Positions 52,269 to 59,951 of a stretch of DNA of 64,000 nucleotides are shown piece after piece. Numbering within the stretch: position 1 is the first letter of the stretch; every line of letters starts with the position of its first letter. This stretch comes from Sphaerimonospora sp050942215 (GTDB lineage Bacteria > Actinomycetota > Actinomycetes > Streptosporangiales > Streptosporangiaceae), in the NCBI RefSeq assembly GCF_050942215.1, contig NZ_CP192056.1, positions 4,340,001 to 4,404,000 of the forward strand, in the 5' to 3' direction. The notes under the pieces were generated by a model that did no database searches, was not told where the DNA came from, and saw only the letters and a program-made list of their open reading frames with translations. The translations under genes were made by a program, and so were the position numbers.

Positions 52269-52985
52269 TCAGGAGGCGGCGGGCGACGGGCTCGCGGGCT
52301 CCTCGGGTGCGGCGGACTCCTCGGGTGCGGCGGACTCGTGGGGGTCGGCCGCCGTCGGCGGGGGCAGCGGCTGCTCCGCCGTGGTGCCGACGCCGCTGCT
52401 GCAGGCCGCGCCGAACTCGGGGGTGTAGGCCGGGTTCTGCTTGTACTTCTTGATGTAGGCCGGCAGGCGGGGATCGTCTGCGCTGTCGACCTTGAGCTGG
52501 TGGTTCCAGGAGCTGGCCACGATCTTGGCGGGCAGCCCGGGGTATGGGCTGAGCAGCATGTAATCGGCGGAGGCCAGCGTCTTCAGCTTGTCCACCTCCG
52601 CCTGCGGCAGGTCGGGCTGATAGGTGATCCACACCGCACCGTGCTCCAGGGAGTGGACGGCGTGCTCATTGTGGATGGGCTTGTCGTAGATGCCGCAGTT
52701 CTGCCAGATGTAGTTGTGCCGGCCGCCGACGGGCGGCGTCTCGGTGTAGGCGACCTTGTCCCAGCTGTGGTCGGAGCCCTCGTACTTGTAACTCGCCACC
52801 GAGTCGAGCGACTTGCCGGACCGGTCGTTGACCACATAGACGGCGACCAGGCCGACCAGCACGACGATGACGAGACCGCCGATTCCCCACATCAGGAAGG
52901 CCACACGCCGTTCCTTGCGCTTCTGCTCGGCGCGCATGCGGGCGAGGTGCTCACGCCTCGCCTGCGACTTCTCCTTCGCCATCAA
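52269..52985 (-). CDS. DUF3105 membrane protein
   Basis: 238 aa: basic N-terminus (MAKEKSQARREHLARMRAE), one transmembrane segment (LMWGIGGLVIVVLVGLVAVY, about residues 30-49), then the DUF3105 domain with PPVGGRHNYIWQNCGIYDKP and NEHAVHSLEHGAVWITYQPD. The His/Cys pattern may bind metal; function unknown. A Ser/Glu/Pro tail has EESAAPEE repeats. GGAGGATTG precedes the ATG. It is divergent from the DUF305 gene, a pairing seen in actinobacteria. Confidence 0.88.
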   Translation of the reverse strand: MMAKEKSQARREHLARMRAEQKRKERRVAFLMWGIGGLVIVVLVGLVAVYVVNDRSGKSLDSVASYKYEGSDHSWDKVAYTETPPVGGRHNYIWQNCGIYDKPIHNEHAVHSLEHGAVWITYQPDLPQAEVDKLKTLASADYMLLSPYPGLPAKIVASSWNHQLKVDSADDPRLPAYIKKYKQNPAYTPEFGAACSSGVGTTAEQPLPPPTAADPHESAAPEESAAPEEPASPSPAAS

Positions 52986-53110
52986 TCCTCCAGCCGCTGA
53001 TCACAGGTTTCCCCCGCGCGGTATGGAGAATAGTGGGTATAGGGATAAACTCCGCGCAAGCGCAGAACTCATGTGATCAAGCGGCCCCGGCGCGCGCGCA
53101 CCGCGTGGAG

Positions 53111-53116
53111 TAGCCT
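53111..53116 (+). promoter_or_regulatory. Putative leaderless -10 of the DUF305 gene
   Basis: TAGCCT lies 7 bases before ATG 53124. Confidence 0.5.
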
Positions 53117-53123
53117 GTGGACG

Positions 53124-53819
53124 ATGAGCATCGACACGAGCCTGCCGCCGGACACCGTCTCGCGGCCGGGGAGGACCACGCCGATCCTCGGAGTGATCAC
53201 GGTCGTCGTCGCCGTGGTCGCGCTGCTGCTGTTCCTCACCAGGTCACAGGTACCGGGCGACGCCTCCCCCGAGGCGGGTTTCGCCAGGGACATGGGCGTG
53301 CATCACGCCCAGGCGGTCGAGATGTCGTTCATCGTGCGGGACAAGAGCACGGACGACCAGATGCGGACGCTCGCCTACGACATCATCACGACCCAGAGCA
53401 CCCAGCGTGGAATTTTCATGGGCTGGGTCCAGCAGTGGGGTCTCGACCAGTCGACGACCCTGCCGCCGATGCTGTGGATGGCCGGTCACGGCGGCCACGG
53501 CGGGGCCGCCGCCACCGCCGCCCCCCGGCCATGGGCGGAGATCATGGCGTCGATGGGCATGGCCTCCGATGAGGAGATGAAACGGCTGCGGGAGGCACCG
53601 GCGGGCAAGGACGCCGAGGTCCTGTTCCTCCAGCTCATGATCCGTCATCACGAGGGCGGGGTGGACATGGCCGAGGCCCTGCTGAAGCAGTCCGACCGGG
53701 CCGAGGTGCGCAGTCTGGCCCAGCACATCGTCAACACCCAGGCGGCGGAGATCAAGCAGATGCAGGAGATGCTCACCACGCGGGGCGCCCGGCCCCTGCC
53801 CTCCATCCGCACCAAATGA
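53124..53819 (+). CDS. DUF305 membrane-anchored protein
   Basis: 231 aa: one transmembrane segment (ILGVITVVVAVVALLLFLT, about residues 21-39) and an external four-helix DUF305 domain with the repeated metal-binding pattern RDMGVHHAQAVEMS and QLMIRHHEGGVDMAEALL, rich in His and Met (MLWMAGHGGHGG, MASMGMAS). Copper binding is plausible and would fit the copC operon elsewhere in the window, but is not shown. The stop abuts the stop of the aldolase gene with no gap. Confidence 0.88.
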   Translation: MSIDTSLPPDTVSRPGRTTPILGVITVVVAVVALLLFLTRSQVPGDASPEAGFARDMGVHHAQAVEMSFIVRDKSTDDQMRTLAYDIITTQSTQRGIFMGWVQQWGLDQSTTLPPMLWMAGHGGHGGAAATAAPRPWAEIMASMGMASDEEMKRLREAPAGKDAEVLFLQLMIRHHEGGVDMAEALLKQSDRAEVRSLAQHIVNTQAAEIKQMQEMLTTRGARPLPSIRTK

Positions 53820-54893
53820 TCAGGCGCTGAGCTCCTCGGCGAGGGCGGCCGCGAAGGCGTCGACGTCCGACTCGGTGGTGTCGAAAGCGCACATCCACCG
53901 CACCTCCACCATGCCGTCGCCGATCTGCTCGTTCCAGTTGTAGAACCGGAATCGCTTGCGCAGCCGGTCGGCGACGTCGGCCGGCAGGATCGCGAAGACC
54001 CCGTTGGCCTCCACCGGGCGCGGCAGCGTCACCCCGGGCATGTGCCGTACGGCCTCGGCGAGCCGCCGGGCCATCGCATTGGCCTGCCGGGCGCTGCGCA
54101 GCCACAGATCACCGGCGAGCAGCGCCTCGAACTGCACCGAGACGAACCGCATCTTCGAGGCGAGCTGCATGCCGGTCTTGCGCACGTACGGCAGGCCGCG
54201 GACGGCCGACTGGTTGAGCACGACCACGGCCTCGCCGAGCAGCAGCCCGATCTTGGTGCCGCCGAACGACACCACGTCCACCCCGGCGTCGGTGGTGAGC
54301 GCGCGTAGCGGCAGGTCCAGCGCGGCGGCCGCGTTGGTGATCCGCGCGCCGTCGAGGTGGACGAGCAGGCCCAGCTCGTGGGCGTGATCGCAGATCGCCC
54401 TGATCTCGGCGGGAGTGTAGAGCGTGCCGAGCTCGGTCGCGTTGGAGATCGACACCACGCGGGGCTGGGCCCGGTGCACGTCGCCGAAGCCCCACGCCTG
54501 ACGGTCGACCAGCTCGGGCGTGAGCTTGCCGTCGGGTGTCGGCACCGGGAGCAGCTTCAGACCGCCGATCACCTCGGGGGCGCCGCCCTCGTCGGAGTTG
54601 ATGTGGGCGCTCTCCGGGCAGATCACCGCCTCCCAGGGCGCGCACATCGAGCGCAGCGAGACCACGTTGGCCGCGGTGCCGTTGAACACCGGGAACGCCT
54701 CGGCCTGCTCGCCGAAGTGCCGGCGGAAGACCTCCCGCAGCGCCTCGGTGTAGACGTCGTCGCCGTAGGAGACCTGGTGCCCGCCGTTGGCGAGCGCGAT
54801 CGCCTCCATGATCTCCGGATGCACGCCGGCATAGTTGTCGCTGGCGAACGCCTTGACCTTCGGGTCGTGCCTGCGTACGGCATCCGTCGTCAC
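53820..54893 (-). CDS. Low-specificity threonine aldolase-like PLP enzyme
   Basis: 357-aa fold-type I PLP enzyme of the beta-eliminating lyase family: FASDNYAGVHPEIMEAIALA, HINSDEGGAPEVIGGLKLLP, HLDGARITNAAAAL, and the PLP-Lys in SFGGTKIGLLLGEAV. It would cleave threonine or a beta-hydroxy amino acid to glycine and an aldehyde. GTG 54893 is chosen: it overlaps the stop of the SDR gene (GTGA) and is preceded by GGAG. It is the last gene of the DUF6421-SDR-aldolase operon. Confidence 0.88.
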   Translation of the reverse strand: MTTDAVRRHDPKVKAFASDNYAGVHPEIMEAIALANGGHQVSYGDDVYTEALREVFRRHFGEQAEAFPVFNGTAANVVSLRSMCAPWEAVICPESAHINSDEGGAPEVIGGLKLLPVPTPDGKLTPELVDRQAWGFGDVHRAQPRVVSISNATELGTLYTPAEIRAICDHAHELGLLVHLDGARITNAAAALDLPLRALTTDAGVDVVSFGGTKIGLLLGEAVVVLNQSAVRGLPYVRKTGMQLASKMRFVSVQFEALLAGDLWLRSARQANAMARRLAEAVRHMPGVTLPRPVEANGVFAILPADVADRLRKRFRFYNWNEQIGDGMVEVRWMCAFDTTESDVDAFAAALAEELSA

Positions 54894-55567
54894 GAGAGGT
54901 CTCCATCCTTCGCGCCGGGAGTGAGGTCGATCCGCCGGCCGTTGACGGCGTCGGGAGCCTCGTCCCACAGGCCGGCGACGGCCGCCGCGAGGTCCCGCAC
55001 ATCGGTGTGGTTCTTGAACCGCTTGTCCGGCGCGGCGGCGCGCATCCCATCATGCACCAGCGCGGTCACCACGAGGATCACGGCGGCGGACGCCGTACCG
55101 CGCAGCGCGTCGGCGAGCGCCAGCGTCCAGGCCTCGGCCGCCGACTTGGCCGCGGCGTAGGCGGCGCCGCCCTGCGTCGGCCGCTGCGCCGCCCGCGCCG
55201 AGACGATGACGAACCGTCCGTCGCCGGAGGCGCGCAGCAGCGGCTCGAACGCGAGCGACACGTTCTGCAGGGTGCGGATCAGCAGGTCGTGCAGCAGGTC
55301 CCAGTCCGCGAGCGAGGTCTCGGCGAAGGTCTTCGACCCGCGCCAGCCGCCGACGAGGTGCACGACGCCGTCGACCCGCCCGTGCTCGGCCCTGATCCGC
55401 TCGGCCAGCTCCGCTACGGCCGCCGCGTCGAGCAGGTCCACGCCCAGGCACCCGCCGGCGCCGGACCGGTCGACCGCGATCACGGTGTCGCCGCGCTCGG
55501 TCAGCCGCCGTACGACGGCCTCCCCTGTGGGACCACCCGCTCCCGCGACCAGGATCACTCTGCTCAT
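54890..55567 (-). CDS. SDR family NAD(P)-dependent oxidoreductase
   Basis: 225-aa short-chain dehydrogenase: dinucleotide loop GAGGPTGEAVVRRL, SARAAQRPTQGGAAYAAAKS (Ser-Tyr-Lys). Substrate unknown; the neighbours suggest an amino-acid-derived aldehyde or beta-hydroxy/keto compound. ATG 55567 is preferred over ATG 55576 because of the GGAAGGG spacing. It is translationally coupled to the aldolase and 36 bases downstream of DUF6421. Confidence 0.88.
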   Translation of the reverse strand: MSRVILVAGAGGPTGEAVVRRLTERGDTVIAVDRSGAGGCLGVDLLDAAAVAELAERIRAEHGRVDGVVHLVGGWRGSKTFAETSLADWDLLHDLLIRTLQNVSLAFEPLLRASGDGRFVIVSARAAQRPTQGGAAYAAAKSAAEAWTLALADALRGTASAAVILVVTALVHDGMRAAAPDKRFKNHTDVRDLAAAVAGLWDEAPDAVNGRRIDLTPGAKDGDLS

Positions 55568-55603
55568 CACGCCCATCCCTTCCGAGCGAGGCGCATATGG
55601 GCC

Positions 55604-57715
55604 TCAGGCCCGGATGCCCCTCGTGGACTCGACCACCTCGGTGAGCTTACGGCGCAGCGCCTCGTAGAACATGCTCAGAGGGAACTCGTCGGGCAGCACG
55701 GCGTCCACCATGGCCTTCTGCTCGGCCGGCAGCGCGTGCACGCCTCGCTGCCACGCCGACGCCGGATGCGGCTCGACGTACGTCGCGACGAGCTGGTGAG
55801 CGGCGAGCCAGTGCGCCGCCTTGGACCGGTCGATGCCGTCGCGGTAGAGCTTCTCCACCTCGCCGCGCAGGTCGGCGACGCCGTCGGCGACGCGGTCCCA
55901 CTCGATCGTGAGCCGGTTGTCGGTCCACCGCACGATGTCGTTGCGGTGCAGGTAGGCGAACAGGAGCTGGCCGCCGAGGCCGTCGTAGTTGCGCACCCGC
56001 TCACCGGTGATCGGGAAGCGGAACAGCCGGTCGAACAGGATGGCGTACTGCACGTACCGCGCGTGCGGCACGCCCGCCGCCTCCAGCTTCACCGCCTCAC
56101 CGAACGCGGTCAGGTCGCAGCGCAGCTCCTCCAGCGCGTACAGCCAGTACGGCATCCGCTGCTTGATCATGAACGGGTCGAACGGCAGGTCGCCGTGGCT
56201 GTGGGTCCGGTCGTGCACCAGATCCCACAGGACGAAGGTGTCCTGGGCGAGATCCTGCGAGGCGAGCAGCCGGGCCGCGTCGGGCGGCAGCGCCAGCTTG
56301 AGCGTGGCGGCCGCGGCCTCGCTGACCCGGCGGAACCTCGCGGCCTCCCGGTCGCAGAAGATGGCACCCCAGGTGAAGCGCGACGGAGCCTGCCGCACCG
56401 CGACGGTCTCGGGGAACAGCACGGCCGAGTTGGTGTCGTAGCCCGCGGTGAAGTCCTCGAACACGATCGGCACGAACATCGCGTTGTCGTAGCCGCCGCG
56501 CTCGAGCTCGGCCAGCCAGTCGGGCCAGACGACGCGGATCCAGACGGCCTCGACGTTGCGGTCGCGGTTGCCGTTCTGGGTGTACATCGGGAAGACGACC
56601 AGGTGCTCCAGCCCGTCCACCCGCTGGGTGTCGGGGTGGAAGGCGTTCAGCGAGTCGAGGAAGTCCGGGACGCCCAGCCCGTCCGCCACCCACTTGCCGA
56701 AGTCGGCCACCACGGTGTCGAGGTAGTCGCGATCGTGCGGGAAGGCCGGGGCGAGCGCGGTCACGTGATCGCGGATCTCGGCGACCAGTTCGGCGGCGCG
56801 GGCCCGGTCGCCGCTGATCGAGCCGTCCTTCGCCTGCAGCGGGCGCAGCTCCTCGACCGCCGCCTTGAGCCGGGCGAACCCGGCGGCCACCGCCGCCTTG
56901 CGCGGCTCCCCGGGCCGGTGCGGCGCCGTACGGGAGCGGCCGTCCTCGGGCGTGCGTGCGGCCCAGGTGACGAGGTTGGCCCACAGCTGGGCGTGGTCGA
57001 AGTCGTCGATCGAGTCGTCGCCGAACAGGTCGGAGTCGGCCAGCACCACGACGCGGCCGCGGCCGTGCCGTACGGCCGCTGCCAGCGGGCGGCCGGCGGG
57101 GGCGGCGGTCGGCGAGGTCTCGAACAGGACGGCCGTGCCGTCCGGGACGGCGGCGAGCGTTCCCGCGCGGTAGAAGCAGGCCCGGCGCGCCTGCGCCAGC
57201 AGGTCCTGCCCGTCGGCCTGCGCGTCCCCCGGGTCGTACGGCGGCGTGCCGAGGACCCACGTGGCGACGTTGTTGTGGCAGCTCGCCGGGTCCTGGACGG
57301 TCGTGTGCTCGACGGCGACGCCGAACCGGCCGAGCAGGTCGGCGAGGTTGCTGCCGTACTTGTCCTGCTCGCACTCGGCGAGCACGACCAGTCCGCCGCC
57401 GGCGGCGACGTGAGCCTCGATCGCGTCGATCTCCTCGGCGGTGAAGAGCGGGCTTCCGGCGCCCGTGGTGCGCTCCCAGCGCTCGCCGGAGGGGTGCGCG
57501 ATCACGAAGACGTCGCACGTGTCCAGCAGGCCGGGCGTGACCGGACCCTCGACGTGGGGACGGACGGTATGACCGAGCCGGCGCAGGACCTCGGCGGCCT
57601 TCACGTAGCCGCTGTCGTCGGGGTGCGCCGGATTGATGAGCTCCGCGATCTCACGCCGGATCGTCCATGCCTCGCTGTGCGCCTCGTCGAACAGGACCGA
57701 AGGGAAGGCCGTCAT
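55604..57715 (-). CDS. DUF6421 protein with N-terminal amidotransferase-like extension
   Basis: 703 aa. Residues from about 270 onward match the DUF6421 family (GLEHLVVFPMYTQNGNRDRN, GYDTNSAVLFPETVAVR, HDRTHSHGDLPFDPFMIKQR, NYDGLGGQLLFAYLHRNDIV). The HDRTHSHGD segment looks like a metal or catalytic centre. The first 240 residues are extra compared with the Streptomyces members I recall. They resemble a class I glutamine-amidotransferase-like/DUF4350 domain (VFVIAHPSGERWER, GGGLVVLAECEQDKYG, VVVLADSDLFGDDS). Function unknown. ATG 57715 has GGGAG at a good distance. Leads the operon with the SDR and aldolase genes; upstream DNA is AT-rich. Confidence 0.8.
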   Translation of the reverse strand: MTAFPSVLFDEAHSEAWTIRREIAELINPAHPDDSGYVKAAEVLRRLGHTVRPHVEGPVTPGLLDTCDVFVIAHPSGERWERTTGAGSPLFTAEEIDAIEAHVAAGGGLVVLAECEQDKYGSNLADLLGRFGVAVEHTTVQDPASCHNNVATWVLGTPPYDPGDAQADGQDLLAQARRACFYRAGTLAAVPDGTAVLFETSPTAAPAGRPLAAAVRHGRGRVVVLADSDLFGDDSIDDFDHAQLWANLVTWAARTPEDGRSRTAPHRPGEPRKAAVAAGFARLKAAVEELRPLQAKDGSISGDRARAAELVAEIRDHVTALAPAFPHDRDYLDTVVADFGKWVADGLGVPDFLDSLNAFHPDTQRVDGLEHLVVFPMYTQNGNRDRNVEAVWIRVVWPDWLAELERGGYDNAMFVPIVFEDFTAGYDTNSAVLFPETVAVRQAPSRFTWGAIFCDREAARFRRVSEAAAATLKLALPPDAARLLASQDLAQDTFVLWDLVHDRTHSHGDLPFDPFMIKQRMPYWLYALEELRCDLTAFGEAVKLEAAGVPHARYVQYAILFDRLFRFPITGERVRNYDGLGGQLLFAYLHRNDIVRWTDNRLTIEWDRVADGVADLRGEVEKLYRDGIDRSKAAHWLAAHQLVATYVEPHPASAWQRGVHALPAEQKAMVDAVLPDEFPLSMFYEALRRKLTEVVESTRGIRA

Positions 57716-57893
57716 AAAAAATCTCCCGATTCGTGAGCTGTCTTCAGAAAAATATACACATAAACACCGGTCAAGCGATAAGTCGCCCATGAGAGTGAGG
57801 TCGGATCAGCCGTACGGCGGATGCGCGGCGCCCGGGCCGCCACCTACCGTCCCCGTGGTCAGCGCTCAGCGGACGATCAGAAAAGGAATGATC
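57716..57893. promoter_or_regulatory. Divergent AT-rich promoter region
   Basis: 178 bases between the DUF6421 gene and the membrane protein gene; 57716-57780 is AT-rich (GAAAAATATACACATAAAC). A TATATT and a TTGACC are present on the minus strand but only 12 bases apart, so no canonical promoter can be fixed. Confidence 0.35.
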
Positions 57894-58616
57894 ATGTTCA
57901 GACTGTCCGACGCCACCGACTTCCGACGGTCGGTCATCGGAACAACGCTCATCGTCTCGCCGCTCTTCCAGCTGGTGGCGAACGCGGTGGACCCGGGCAC
58001 ATGGGGCGACGAGCGTGAGGTGGTCAGCTACGGCGTCAACCCGGGACTGGCGCAGCTCCAGTCCGCCCTCTACCACTGGAGCTGGGTGCTCCTGCCGTTC
58101 GCCGCGCTCGGCCTGCTGCACCTGACCCGTCGCCGAGGGGTCGTGCTCGGTCACATCGGCGGCGCCTTCGCCGCGCTGGGCTTCGTCAACCTGTCCGCGC
58201 TGCTGCTGGGCGACGCGGTCCAGTGGTGGTTCGGCCGGCACTACCCGCCCGACCAGGCGGAGAAGCTGTTCGACGAGGTGTTCGACCTGCCCGGGGTCGT
58301 CTTCTCGTTCCACATACCGTGGCTGTTCCTCGGCCCTATCGGGCTGATCCTCGTCATGATCGCCCTGGCCCGCGCCGGGTTCGTCCGCTGGTGGATTCCC
58401 GTGGTCGAGGCCGCGGTCTGGATCCTCCCCTACGTCCTGGACTACGGTCCGCTCAGCTTCCTGTGGAGCGGAGGCAACCTCCTGGTGCTGGGCTACCTCG
58501 GCATGCGACTCCTCCGGATGAGCGACTCCGAGTGGAACTCGTACTACCCCTCGAGCTATCCGTCCACCGAGCCGGGGGCGACCACACCCGACTCGTACGC
58601 GAACACGACCGCCTGA
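57894..58616 (+). CDS. Integral membrane protein, unknown family
   Basis: 240 aa with about six hydrophobic segments (IGTTLIVSPLFQLVANA, WSWVLLPFAALGLLHLT, IGGAFAALGFVNLSALLLG, IPWLFLGPIGLILVMIALA, WIPVVEAAVWILPYV and others). No named family recognised. ATG 57894 has AAAAGGA 6 bases upstream; ATG 57888 is too close to it. The hydrophilic C-tail is Ser/Tyr/Pro-rich. Its 3' end overlaps the response-regulator gene by 61 bases, tail to tail. Confidence 0.7.
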   Translation: MFRLSDATDFRRSVIGTTLIVSPLFQLVANAVDPGTWGDEREVVSYGVNPGLAQLQSALYHWSWVLLPFAALGLLHLTRRRGVVLGHIGGAFAALGFVNLSALLLGDAVQWWFGRHYPPDQAEKLFDEVFDLPGVVFSFHIPWLFLGPIGLILVMIALARAGFVRWWIPVVEAAVWILPYVLDYGPLSFLWSGGNLLVLGYLGMRLLRMSDSEWNSYYPSSYPSTEPGATTPDSYANTTA

Positions 58617-59218
58617 GCCCGGTCACGCAGGTTCAGCTTCATGAGCACCCGGGCGACGTGCGTCTTCACCGTGGCCTCGCCGATGAAGAGCTCCCCGGCG
58701 ATCTCGGCGTTGGTGAGGCCGCGGGCGAGCATCCGCAGCACCTCCAGCTCACGCGGGGTGAGCTCGGACAGCTGCGGCGGGCGCACCGGCTCATGCCGCC
58801 CGGCGAAGGAGGAGATCACCCGGGTGGTGACGGCCGGGTCGAGCAGCCCGTCGCCGGCCGCGACGACCTTGATGGCGGCCACGAGCTGCTCGGGGGGGGA
58901 CACCTTCAGCAGGAAGCCGCTCGTCCCGGCGCGCAGCGCGGCGTACAGGTTCTCGTCGGTGTCGAACGTGGTCAGCATGATGATCTTGGGAGGGTGCGGC
59001 GAGTCCAGGAGCCGCCTGGCCGCGGCGAGCCCGTCCATCCGGGGCATCGAGATGTCCATGAGCACGACGTCCGGCCGGACCCGCCGTGCCACGGCCACCG
59101 CCTCGGCTCCGTCGCCGGCCTCGCCGACGACCTCCATGCCGGGCTCGCTCTCGACGACCAGGCGCAGGCCCGCCCGCACCATCGCCTGGTCGTCGGCCAA
59201 GACGACGCGGATCGTCAC
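58556..59218 (-). CDS. NarL/FixJ-type response regulator
   Basis: 220 aa: receiver domain with phosphoacceptor Asp in VVLMDISMPRMDG and Thr/Lys at IIMLTTFDT and FLLKVSPPEQ, and a LuxR helix-turn-helix (LTPRELEVLRMLARGLTNAE, IGEATVKTHVARVLMKL). Coupled by a GTGA overlap to the upstream kinase gene. Because that kinase has lost its phosphoacceptor domain, signalling through the normal route is doubtful. Confidence 0.93.
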   Translation of the reverse strand: MTIRVVLADDQAMVRAGLRLVVESEPGMEVVGEAGDGAEAVAVARRVRPDVVLMDISMPRMDGLAAARRLLDSPHPPKIIMLTTFDTDENLYAALRAGTSGFLLKVSPPEQLVAAIKVVAAGDGLLDPAVTTRVISSFAGRHEPVRPPQLSELTPRELEVLRMLARGLTNAEIAGELFIGEATVKTHVARVLMKLNLRDRAQAVVFAYESGVVAPGSVDG

Positions 59219-59784
59219 CTGGTGACCTCGCTCATCGTCACTCCATGGGAGATCGGCAGCGCCGCGTGGACGCGGAAGCCGCCTCCCGGCATCGGCCCCG
59301 CGTCGAGCGAGCCGCCGAACAACTCGGCGCGCTCCCGCATCCCGACGAGCCCGTCGCCGGTCGTCGGCGCCGGTCCCGTGCCCCGCCCATCGTCGACGAT
59401 CTCCAGTTCCAGCGAGTCCCGCAGGTAGGCGATCCGGATCCGGACCTCGGCATCCCCCGCGTACTTCACCGCGTTCGCGAGGGCCTCCTGCACGATCCGG
59501 TAGGCCGACAGGTCGAGGCCGGGTTCGAGCTGCACGGCCTCGCCTTCGATCTCCAGCCGCACCCGCGGGCCCGAGGACGCGACCATGGAGGCGAGGTCGC
59601 CCACCATGTCAAGACCCGGCTGGGGCAGCACCTCGTCCTGGGACATCCGCAGCGCGCCGTCGGGCGCGCCATAGGCGGTCGCCACGGTGAACGCCTCCAG
59701 CGTGCCGAGAGCCATGATGGCGAAACCGATCAGCAGATCGGCCCGGGGGAGACGGGAAGGCAGCATGAGCAGAACATTAATCAC
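59215..59784 (-). pseudogene. Internally deleted sensor kinase
   Basis: The 189-codon frame has one N-terminal hydrophobic segment (LLIGFAIMALGTLEAFTVAT) and jumps directly to the linker and HATPase domain (YRIVQEALANAVKYAGDAEV, VDDGRGTG, GLVGMRERAELFGGSL). The remaining sensor helices and the HisKA_3 phosphoacceptor His region are missing, though the frame is open throughout. GTG 59784 is the likely start. It may still bind ATP but should not autophosphorylate. Coupled to the response regulator. Confidence 0.75.
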
Positions 59785-59951
59785 TTTCCGGCGGAGCGCG
59801 TATCGGCCGAGCAATCCGGCTGCAAGCGATCGGCAAGCGCCGTATAGATCAATGGGCTGTATCAACTGGATGTCGGCACGGCTCCAGGCCTTGTCCGGCT
59901 CCATATGCGTTGAGACCCTTGGACTGTTCACATCAGGCATAGGAGGCCGGG

